Part shown: positions 1 through 4,780 of the stretch, piece after piece
How positions within the stretch are numbered: position 1 is the stretch's first letter
Layout: each line of letters begins with the position of its first letter
Origin: DASTQL01 sp035761805
GTDB lineage: Bacteria > Actinomycetota > Actinomycetes > Jiangellales > Jiangellaceae
DNA length: 10,003 bases
Assembly (NCBI GenBank): GCA_035761805.1
Contig: DASTQL010000208.1
Coordinates: forward strand, 1 to 10,003
Reading direction: 5' to 3'
Translations under genes and position numbers: made by a program
Notes under the pieces: generated by a model
Seen by the model: only the letters and a program-made list of their open reading frames with translations
Databases searched by the model: none
What the model was told of the DNA's origin: nothing

Positions 1-399
1 CTACGCGAGATCTACGCCGGCCGGTTCCAGGGCCTGCTGGGATCCGAGATCGCCGAGCGCTACCCGGAGGAGCACAGTCGGTGGCGGGGCGGGGACCCGC
101 ACGAGCGTGTCGGTGGCGGTGAGACGCGGCTCGAGGTGGCCGAGCGGGTCGCCCGGGTCGTCGAACGGGTTGCCGCCCGCCTCCCGGAGGACGGCCTGGC
201 GGTGCTCTCCACCCATGGGGGCGCCGCCCGGCTCGGGATCGCCCGGCTCATCGGACTCCCAGTGCAGCACTTCAACGCCCTGGGCGTGCTCTCCAACTGC
301 TCGTGGTCGATGCTGGCCGAGGACCACGGCGGCAGCTGGCAGCTGATCGAGCACAACGCCGGCACCCTCCCGGAGCCGGTCGAGCTCGCCGAGGGGTGA
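1..399 (+). CDS. Histidine phosphatase (phosphoglycerate-mutase-like), C-terminal part, 5' end off window
   Basis: The open frame runs from the window edge to TGA at 397-399, giving about 132 residues; the N-terminal RHG motif lies upstream and is not visible. Seen here are LREIYAGRFQGL, the usual segment after the first half of the fold, and STHGGAARLGIARLIGLP, which carries the second catalytic histidine of the family, followed by a C-terminal SNCSWSML stretch. Enzymes of this family remove phosphate through a phospho-histidine intermediate. In mycobacteria the gene at this place, after nadD and rsfS, is the glucosyl-3-phosphoglycerate phosphatase gpgP, and the visible segments resemble it (LRE...GxxQGL, NxSWxxL). 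The substrate cannot be fixed from this fragment, so no symbol is given. The family call is secure; the gpgP role is inference from position and partial resemblance. Confidence 0.88.
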   Translation, partial: LREIYAGRFQGLLGSEIAERYPEEHSRWRGGDPHERVGGGETRLEVAERVARVVERVAARLPEDGLAVLSTHGGAARLGIARLIGLPVQHFNALGVLSNCSWSMLAEDHGGSWQLIEHNAGTLPEPVELAEG

Positions 400-422
400 C
401 GCCTTCCGCCGACCGGGGGCGA

Positions 423-453
423 TTGGCACGGCGCCGTGGCCGTCGGCTACGCT
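423..453 (+). promoter_or_regulatory. Candidate promoter of tRNA-Ala
   Basis: TTGGCA (423-428) could serve as a -35 and TACGCT (448-453) as a -10 box, with a 19-bp spacer, slightly longer than usual. Transcription would start near 460, about 12 nt before the mature tRNA 5' end. The spacer contains a 12-bp palindrome, CACGGCGCCGTG (427-438); palindromes of this size are expected by chance in GC-rich DNA, so I attach no function to it. Confidence 0.5.
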
Positions 454-471
454 CGTCCAGCCTTGTGGCAC

Positions 472-544
472 GGGGCTGTGGCGCAGTTGGTAGCGCACCT
501 CCATGGCATGGAGGGGGTCAGGGGTTCGAGTCCCCTCAGCTCCA
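472..544 (+). tRNA. tRNA-Ala (anticodon GGC)
   Basis: The cloverleaf can be drawn completely. The acceptor stem 472-478 pairs with 537-543 (7 bp, one G-U). The D stem is 481-484 with 493-496. The anticodon stem is 498-502 with 510-514. The seven-base loop 503-509 reads ATGGCAT, placing anticodon GGC at 505-507. A five-base variable loop is followed by the T stem 520-524 with 532-536 around TTCGAGT. The discriminator is A544. The next bases are CCC, so the 3' CCA is not encoded and must be added after transcription. The tRNA would read GCC and GCU alanine codons. The gene is intact, and its 3' end is not duplicated elsewhere in the window, so there is no sign of an integrated element. Confidence 0.97.
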
Positions 545-681
545 CCCGGCGTCACCGCAGGTCGACCCGCGTCCTCGATCTCATCGTCCTCTTCAGTCAC
601 CATCGCCCAGTCTTCGGCCGCCACGGGGTGCACGGCCGGGTGTGACTGCCGCTGGATACTCGATGGTGCCCGGAGGCCGGA

Positions 682-1305
682 ATGGCCGACGATGCGGCGA
701 TGACCACCTCGGATGCGAGTGAGCCCGTTCCGACGCGGTGGACGGAGTCGACCGTGTACCGCGACATGTGGGTCGACCCGGACGACGACCCGCGCGAGTC
801 CGGCGTCGAGGCCGTCGAGGAACGCGGCATCCTGCTCGACTATCTGCGCCACTACCGCCTCACCATGGAGATGAAGTGCGCGGGACTGGACGCCGAGCAG
901 CTTGCGCGGCGATCCGTGCCGCCGTCCACGATGTCCCTGCTCGGGCTGGTGCGGCACCTGGCCGAGGGGGAGCGACACCTTCGCCGGGTCATGGCCGGCG
1001 AGGACGCGCCGAAGCTGTACCGCACCGACGAGGACCGTGACGGCGACTGGAACGGCGCGATCGCCGACCCGGCGGTGGTGGAGGACGCCTGGCGGCAGTG
1101 GCGGGCCGAGGTGGAGCTCACCGACCAGTTCGTGGCCGGGGTCACCGACCTCGGCACCCGCAACGCCGGCATCTGCGACCTCGGCCCCGACGGGGCGGAC
1201 GTGCAGCTTCGCGACATCCTGGTGGCGCAGATCGCGGAGTATGCGCGGCACTGCGGCCACGCCGACCTGTTGCGCGAGCGCATCGACGGCCGCGTCGGCC
1301 AGTAA
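682..1305 (+). CDS. DinB-like (DUF664) family protein
   Basis: This is a 207-residue soluble protein of the DinB four-helix-bundle superfamily, DUF664 branch. It shows the metal-binding histidine pattern of that group: LVRHLAEGERHL (first His about residue 92) and EYARHCGHADLLRERIDG (His 190 and 193). The motif SVPPSTMSLLGLVRHL is typical of actinobacterial members. The biochemical role of DUF664 proteins is mostly unknown. Relatives of the fold include thiol-dependent transferases and hydrolases that use mycothiol or bacillithiol, so a mycothiol-linked or stress role is possible but only inferred. ATG 682 is chosen because GGAGG at 672-676 sits 5 nt upstream; ATG 700 is an alternative that loses six residues. 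The gene stands alone, 137 bp after the tRNA. Confidence 0.9.
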   Translation: MADDAAMTTSDASEPVPTRWTESTVYRDMWVDPDDDPRESGVEAVEERGILLDYLRHYRLTMEMKCAGLDAEQLARRSVPPSTMSLLGLVRHLAEGERHLRRVMAGEDAPKLYRTDEDRDGDWNGAIADPAVVEDAWRQWRAEVELTDQFVAGVTDLGTRNAGICDLGPDGADVQLRDILVAQIAEYARHCGHADLLRERIDGRVGQ

Positions 1306-1718
1306 GCGCCCTCCGACCGAGAGGCTCTGACCGATCCTCAGCGACTGCTCGGCGTCCTCTTCCGACGACGATCCACCCGCCCGCGGCCCCCAGCCCGGTC
1401 ACCAGGACCGCACCCGGGCCGCCACCCGTCCTACCGATCTACGTACTCCACGAGCCCGTCCTCGCCGCCTCTCTGTGCACCTCACCTGGGCTGATCTGCG
1501 GCACGGAGACGCTGCCGGACCGTGGAGTACCCAGGGCCCGATCAGCTCGACGGCCCCGGGTGATGTACGGCCGTCGTGCTAGCGGCTGGATCGCCGATCG
1601 ATCCCCGCACGGCGCTCGAGTGGACCCTCGGGGTCGAGTCTGAGTACGGCCACCCATGCGGTGGCTCGGTCCTCCCGGCACGGTGATCTCGTCAACCGCT
1701 CGTGCGAAGGACATCCCC
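1306..1718. other. 413-bp region with no convincing gene
   Basis: No frame on either strand encodes a protein that looks real; the open frames here are low-complexity Arg/Pro/Ala shadows extending from neighbouring genes. ATG 1656 is in frame with the next gene but has no Shine-Dalgarno sequence. The stretch should contain the end of the DinB transcript and the promoter of the lipid operon, but I see neither a clear U-tract terminator nor a good -35/-10 pair. Small GC-rich hairpins are common, for example GACCC/GGGTC at 1623-1635 and GGGCC/GGCCC at 1534-1556. The only structure that stands out is the inverted repeat at 1443-1530, listed separately. Confidence 0.6.
1443..1530. repeat. 10-bp perfect inverted repeat, 68-nt spacer
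   Basis: GTACTCCACG at 1443-1452 is exactly complementary to CGTGGAGTAC at 1521-1530. Within the spacer, AGCCC (1453-1457) can pair with GGGCT (1488-1492), stacking directly on the outer stem, and GCGGC (1498-1502) can pair with GCTGC (1511-1515, one G-U) around an 8-nt loop. The result would be a three-way junction about 190 nt upstream of the lipid-operon start codon. It may be a structured leader RNA, a protein-binding site, or chance; by rough reckoning a 10-bp pair in a region of this size is uncommon but not impossible. Confidence 0.4.
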
Positions 1719-2366
1719 GTGACCGGCCTCTACTCCCTCAAGCCGTGGTACACCCGGCGACTCGCCGCCGTGGTCGACCTCGCGGTCGCTCGGCGCCTCT
1801 CACCCGACCTCTTCACCGCGGTCGGTGTCACCGCGGCTGCCGTGGCGGCAGCGGCGATCGCGGCGGGACAGCCCGCCCCGGCAGCGCTCGCGATGGCCGC
1901 CCGGTTGGCCGGCGCCAACCTCGACGGTGCCGTCGCCCGGGTCCGGGGCGTCTCCCGCCCGTGGGGCTTCGTCCTCAACGAGGTCGGGGACCGTACGGCG
2001 GACCTGCTCGGCTTCGTGGGACTCGCGCTGCTCGCCGCCCGTACGGGGACCGAGCCGGCCACGGGCGTCGCGCTGGTGGGCGTCGCGGCTGTCGCCGCCA
2101 GCGCGCCGACCTTTGCGTCGTTGGCCGCAGCAGCAGCTGGTGCGCGGCGGCGCAACGGGGGGCCGGTAGGCAAGACCGAGCGCTGCCTGCTCCTGGTCGT
2201 CGCCGCAGCCGTACCGGCGGCGATCGAGGTCGTCTGTGTCGTCATCGTGATCGGGTCTCTGGCGACGGCAGCCCTGCGGCTGGTCGCCGCGCACGGGGAG
2301 CTGACCTCCCGGGCGGGGCCGGCCCGTCGAGAAGAGCGGCACGCACCGGCCGGCGACACGCCATGA
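1719..2366 (+). CDS. CDP-alcohol phosphatidyltransferase-like membrane protein (YnbA-like), degenerate motif
   Basis: GTG 1719 is chosen because GAAGGA (1706-1711) lies 7 nt upstream; the in-frame ATG 1656 has no ribosome site and would add 21 unlikely residues. The product has 215 residues and several hydrophobic segments. The family would join CDP-diacylglycerol to an alcohol, releasing CMP, in the cytoplasmic membrane. The N-terminus GLYSLKPWYTRRL and the later GKTER segment fit this family. The signature is recognisable but altered: the canonical form is D-x2-DG-x2-AR-x8-G-x3-D-x3-D, whereas here Ala66 replaces the first Asp and Asn87 replaces the third. D69-G70, A73-R74, G83 and D91 are kept. 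I recall a LNE.GD form in YnbA-like homologues, so the changes may mark a subfamily and not a dead enzyme. The substrate is unknown. The stop overlaps the next start (ATGA). Confidence 0.85.
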   Translation: MTGLYSLKPWYTRRLAAVVDLAVARRLSPDLFTAVGVTAAAVAAAAIAAGQPAPAALAMAARLAGANLDGAVARVRGVSRPWGFVLNEVGDRTADLLGFVGLALLAARTGTEPATGVALVGVAAVAASAPTFASLAAAAAGARRRNGGPVGKTERCLLLVVAAAVPAAIEVVCVVIVIGSLATAALRLVAAHGELTSRAGPARREERHAPAGDTP

Positions 2367-3289
2367 GCGACCTCGCCTCCTGGCTGCCCGGGGTCTTGTA
2401 CCGGCCGGGCGGCTTCGACCGGTCGTCCCTGAACCTCGACATCCGGTTGGGGCCGCTGCATCTGGTCGCCTCCGGGCGGGCGGTCTTCTACCTCTGGGTC
2501 ACCGTGGGCCTGCTCGCTGCTGCAGGGATCGCCGTGTGGCTCTCGGGGTCCGCGGAGCTACGGCGCCGGTGGTGGACCTGGGCACTCATCGCTCCGGCGG
2601 TCGGGCTGCCCCTCTGGTTCGGGCCGGGGACGACCGCGTTGCTCGCCGCTGCGCTGTCGGCGCAGGCGGTCCGTGAGTACTCCCGGCTGGCGGGACTCCC
2701 CCGCACCGAGACCCGGCTGCTGCTGGCTCTTGCCGTGGGTTACCCGGTCGCCACCTGGGTGGACCCGCAACTGTTGACGCTGGCTCCGCTGGGTGCCTTG
2801 GCCTGTGCCCTCCCGGCCCTGATCGCCGGTGACACGCAGAGCGGCGTACTGCGGGCAGCACTCACGGCTTTCGGCTCGATCTGGCTGTGCTGGGCCCTGG
2901 CGCACTTGGTCGTGCTGTGGCCGGACGCCTTCCTGATGTGCTTCGCCGCCGCGGCTGCCGACGTCGCGGCGTGGTGCGGCGGTCGCGGCCTGCGCCGGTT
3001 CCGCTGGGCCGCCACACCGCTGTCCCCGCTCTCGCCGGGCAAGACCGTCGGCGGGCTGGTGGGCGCCGTCGTCGGGGCCGCCTTCGTCCTCGTCCTGCTC
3101 GGCGACCTCTCACCCGGGCTGCTCGTCGCCGTCGGCCTCGGCGGGGTCGCCGGGGACCTGCTCGAGTCCATGGTCAAGCGGCAGGCCGGCGTCAAGGACG
3201 CGGGCGCGTGGCTGCCGGGCTTCGGCGGCCTGCTGGACCGGGTGGACTCACTGCTCCTGGTGCTCCCGCTCGCTGCGGTGCTGGCATGA
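2363..3289 (+). CDS. CdsA-like phosphatidate cytidylyltransferase (CDP-diglyceride synthase family)
   Basis: The protein has 308 residues and about eight hydrophobic segments from residue 40 onward. The C-terminus matches the CDP-diglyceride synthase signature: SMVKR (269-273), KD (278-279), LPGFGGLLDRVD (284-295). One deviation is Phe287 where the signature has His (P-x-HGG). Upstream motifs also fit: AAADVAAWCGGR (about 197-208) corresponds to the usual SDT-region, and SPGKTVGG (224-231) to the SPKKTxEG region. The reaction would be CTP plus phosphatidate to CDP-diacylglycerol plus pyrophosphate, supplying the preceding gene's enzyme. This is unlikely to be the housekeeping CdsA, which actinobacteria usually carry near frr-pyrH; a dedicated second copy is inferred. 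ATG 2363 is chosen by the ATGA overlap with the upstream stop; no separate ribosome site is visible, so translational coupling is likely. Confidence 0.88.
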   Translation: MSDLASWLPGVLYRPGGFDRSSLNLDIRLGPLHLVASGRAVFYLWVTVGLLAAAGIAVWLSGSAELRRRWWTWALIAPAVGLPLWFGPGTTALLAAALSAQAVREYSRLAGLPRTETRLLLALAVGYPVATWVDPQLLTLAPLGALACALPALIAGDTQSGVLRAALTAFGSIWLCWALAHLVVLWPDAFLMCFAAAAADVAAWCGGRGLRRFRWAATPLSPLSPGKTVGGLVGAVVGAAFVLVLLGDLSPGLLVAVGLGGVAGDLLESMVKRQAGVKDAGAWLPGFGGLLDRVDSLLLVLPLAAVLA

Positions 3290-4488
3290 GCGGCCGGCGC
3301 CCGGCCACCGCGCCACGACGACTTGGGCCACTGCTACGGGCCCTGCTGTGGCGAGCCGTGTGGGCCATCGGTGGTGGGCTGCGAGTCAGCGGCCCCCGCC
3401 CGACGGGCCCGGCCGTCGTCGTCGCCAACCACGCCTCCCACGCCGACACGGCGGCGCTGCTGGCCGCACTGCCACCGCGGTCGGCTCCCGTCTTCGCCGC
3501 TGCTTCCGACTACTGGTTCGACGTGCCGGTACGACGAGCGCTCGTGTCGAGCGTGGTCGCCGCCCTGCCGGTGCCCCGTGGCAGCGACGGGGCGTACGCA
3601 GCCGTGCGCCGCGCCGCCGCACCGGTCCTCGCTTCGGGTGGGCTGGTCGTCCTCTACCCGGAGGGGACCCGGTCGACGGGCGGCTCGATCGGCGACTTCC
3701 AGCCCGGAGCACTGCGGCTGGCCCGTGAGGCCGGGGTACCCCTCGTACCCGCCGCCCTCGTAGGCACGGCGGACGTCCTGCCCAAGCACGGGCGCCTGCG
3801 CCCTGGACCCGCTGAGGTCCGGTTCGCCGCGCCGGTCCCCGTACCGGAACTGGACGGGGTCACCGTCGAGGACGTCCGCGCGACGGTGGCCGGACTGGCG
3901 GACCAAGGCCCGCCCCTCCCGCGGACGTCGCGGGTCTGGCGGGCGGTGTCCGGCCGTGTGGCGTCGCGGTCCTTCCTGCCGGTCGCCTTCGTCTGGGGTG
4001 TCGCCGAGGCGCTCTCCTGGCCGGTGATCGCCGAGATGAGCCTGGTCCTGCTCGCCGTGGCGGTGCCCCGACGGGTCCTGCCGGCTGCCGCGGCACTCGC
4101 TGCCGGATCCGTGGCCGGGGTCGTGCTGCACGCCTGCATGGTCCGGCACGGGGTCCACCTGCCCTTGCCGCTGACGACCCCTCGGATGCAGGCGACGGCG
4201 GCCGAGCACCTCGCGGGCGGGCCCGCGGGGATCTGGCACCAGGCGTTCAACGGGATCCCCGTGAAGGTCTACGCTGCCGAGGCCGGCCGGGCGGGCACCG
4301 ACCTCGCCGGTCTCACCGTCGCGGCGGCAGTCGAGCGGTCGGCCCGGATCCTCGGCGTCGGCGTGGTGCTCGCCGGGGCCGCCCGGTGCCTGCACCCCTG
4401 GCTGCGCCGCCTGTTCGGACCGTACCTGGCCGCCGTCGCCACGGTCTTCGTCGCAGGGCTGGTGGCGACGGTCGCCAACTGGTCCTGA
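3286..4488 (+). CDS. PlsC-type acyltransferase fused to a YqaA/DedA (VTT)-like membrane domain
   Basis: The product has 400 residues in two parts. Residues 1 to about 215 are a glycerolipid acyltransferase: the HX4D catalytic motif appears as NHASHAD (48-54) and the second block as YPEGTR (124-129), followed by FQPGALRLAREAGVPLVPAAL. This part would transfer an acyl chain to a lysophospholipid, most simply lysophosphatidate. Residues from about 228 to 400 are a membrane domain with roughly four hydrophobic segments. WGVAEALSWPVIAE, PRRVLPAAAALAAGSVAG and FNGIPVKVYAAEAG resemble the YqaA/DedA (VTT) pattern of proteins linked to lipid translocation. PlsC alone is usually about 200-260 residues, so this is a clear extension. 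The start is set by an ATGA overlap with the cytidylyltransferase stop. The acyltransferase call is strong; the VTT call is by eye. Confidence 0.85.
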   Translation: MSGRRPATAPRRLGPLLRALLWRAVWAIGGGLRVSGPRPTGPAVVVANHASHADTAALLAALPPRSAPVFAAASDYWFDVPVRRALVSSVVAALPVPRGSDGAYAAVRRAAAPVLASGGLVVLYPEGTRSTGGSIGDFQPGALRLAREAGVPLVPAALVGTADVLPKHGRLRPGPAEVRFAAPVPVPELDGVTVEDVRATVAGLADQGPPLPRTSRVWRAVSGRVASRSFLPVAFVWGVAEALSWPVIAEMSLVLLAVAVPRRVLPAAAALAAGSVAGVVLHACMVRHGVHLPLPLTTPRMQATAAEHLAGGPAGIWHQAFNGIPVKVYAAEAGRAGTDLAGLTVAAAVERSARILGVGVVLAGAARCLHPWLRRLFGPYLAAVATVFVAGLVATVANWS

Positions 4489-4579
4489 CTCCGACTCGAA
4501 CCCGTTGCCGGATCCCGAGCGGGTGGCTACGGCCTGACCGCCCCGTACGGCGCGTTCGTCGGACCCTTGCACGCGGGCT

Positions 4580-4595
4580 GGGCCGCCTGCGGCCC
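4580..4595 (+). terminator. Candidate hairpin terminator after the lipid operon
   Basis: GGGCCG (4580-4585) pairs with CGGCCC (4590-4595) around a CCTG loop, about 90 nt after the acyltransferase stop and just before the leuS leader promoter. There is no U tract, which is common for GC-rich actinobacterial terminators but leaves the call weak. Confidence 0.35.
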
Positions 4596-4619
4596 GACGA
4601 GCCTCACCCGACCCTGCGG

Positions 4620-4632
4620 TAGCCTGACCTGC
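4620..4632 (+). promoter_or_regulatory. Candidate -10 box for a leaderless leuS leader transcript
   Basis: TAGCCT (4620-4625) fits the actinobacterial TANNNT -10 pattern and ends 7 nt before GTG 4633. Transcription could therefore begin at the first base of the leader-peptide start codon. No good -35 element is visible, and no Shine-Dalgarno precedes the GTG. Confidence 0.5.
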
Positions 4633-4665
4633 GTGCCGAGCCTCCTGCTTATCCGGCCGCGCTGA
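4633..4665 (+). CDS. Putative leucine leader peptide of leuS (10 codons)
   Basis: GTG 4633 opens a frame that ends at TGA 4663-4665 and reads MPSLLLIRPR. Codons 4-6 are CTC, CTG and CTT, three consecutive leucines followed by Ile; CTT is rare in DNA of this base composition. The ORF sits between the end of one operon and leuS, about 110 nt before the leuS start, and is followed by a hairpin. Short ORFs with runs of the cognate amino acid are the hallmark of ribosome-mediated attenuators, in which scarce charged tRNA stalls the ribosome and changes downstream RNA folding. Leucine leader peptides are known before leuA in actinobacteria; I do not know whether one before leuS has been described. 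The call rests on position, Leu content and the hairpin. Confidence 0.6.
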   Translation: MPSLLLIRPR

Positions 4666-4703
4666 CCACCAGCGGACGCCCACGCGCGTCGCGTCGGCGC
4701 GGC
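4656..4703 (+). promoter_or_regulatory. Mutually exclusive pairings in the leuS leader
   Basis: GCCGCGC (4656-4662), the end of the leader-peptide ORF, is complementary over 7 bp to GCGCGGC (4697-4703), which directly abuts the downstream hairpin. The same downstream arm can instead pair as CGCGC (4683-4687) with GCGCG (4697-4701). A ribosome stalled on the Leu codons (4642-4650) would cover or approach 4656-4662 and favour the second fold. How this would open or close the 4704-4727 hairpin is not evident. Confidence 0.4.
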
Positions 4704-4727
4704 AGCCCCTCCACGGTGCGAGGGGCT
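4704..4727 (+). promoter_or_regulatory. leuS leader hairpin: attenuator or SD-masking stem
   Basis: AGCCCCTC (4704-4711) pairs perfectly with GAGGGGCT (4720-4727) around an 8-nt loop. The 3' arm contains GAGGGG (4720-4725), placed like a Shine-Dalgarno sequence 7 nt before ATG 4733. The closed stem would hide that site. The bases after the stem are TCGTC, a poor U tract, so transcription termination is possible but less well supported than translational masking. Confidence 0.6.
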
Positions 4728-4732
4728 TCGTC

Positions 4733-4780
4733 ATGCCAAGGGACGAGCACCATGGACGACGAGGACGGCAGAGGCCATGA
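4733..4780 (+). CDS. 15-residue ORF coupled to leuS start (possible regulatory uORF)
   Basis: ATG 4733 follows GAGGGG (4720-4725) at 7-nt spacing and encodes MPRDEHHGRRGRQRP, ending at TGA 4778-4780. Its stop overlaps the leuS ATG (4777-4779) as ATGA, the arrangement used for translational coupling throughout this window. leuS itself has a poor ribosome site: AGAGG (4770-4774) lies only 2 nt from its ATG, and GAGGA (4761-4765) is 11 nt away. Ribosomes finishing this ORF could therefore feed leuS, and the hairpin that masks its SD would control both. The peptide shows no conserved family. It could also be a chance ORF. Confidence 0.45.
   Translation: MPRDEHHGRRGRQRP

Noticed and set aside
427..438. 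12-bp palindrome CACGGCGCCGTG as an operator in the tRNA promoter.
   Set aside because: Palindromes of this length are expected a few times per 10 kb of GC-rich DNA, and nothing else supports regulation here.
521..544. tRNA-Ala 3' end as an attachment site of an integrated element covering DinB and the lipid operon.
   Set aside because: No duplicate of the tRNA 3' end and no integrase or mobility gene occurs in the window.
1..1260. Minus-strand 419-codon open frame covering the phosphatase end, tRNA and DinB gene.
   Set aside because: It crosses the tRNA antisense, giving the well-known false peptide GTRTPDPLHAM, and is Arg/Gly/Pro-rich shadow sequence of the plus-strand genes.
1439..1714. 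Minus-strand 91-codon frame in the gene-free gap.
   Set aside because: No ribosome site, no recognisable family, biased Arg/Ser/Pro composition; more likely chance.
1656..1718. Earlier ATG start (1656) for the CDP-alcohol phosphatidyltransferase-like gene.
   Set aside because: No Shine-Dalgarno, and the added residues do not resemble the family N-terminus; GTG 1719 has GAAGGA at 7 nt and begins the conserved GLYSLKP segment.
4489..4776. T-box riboswitch before leuS.
   Set aside because: I found no T-box consensus (TGGnACCGCG-like) or specifier stem; the Leu-rich ORF with hairpin explains the region better.
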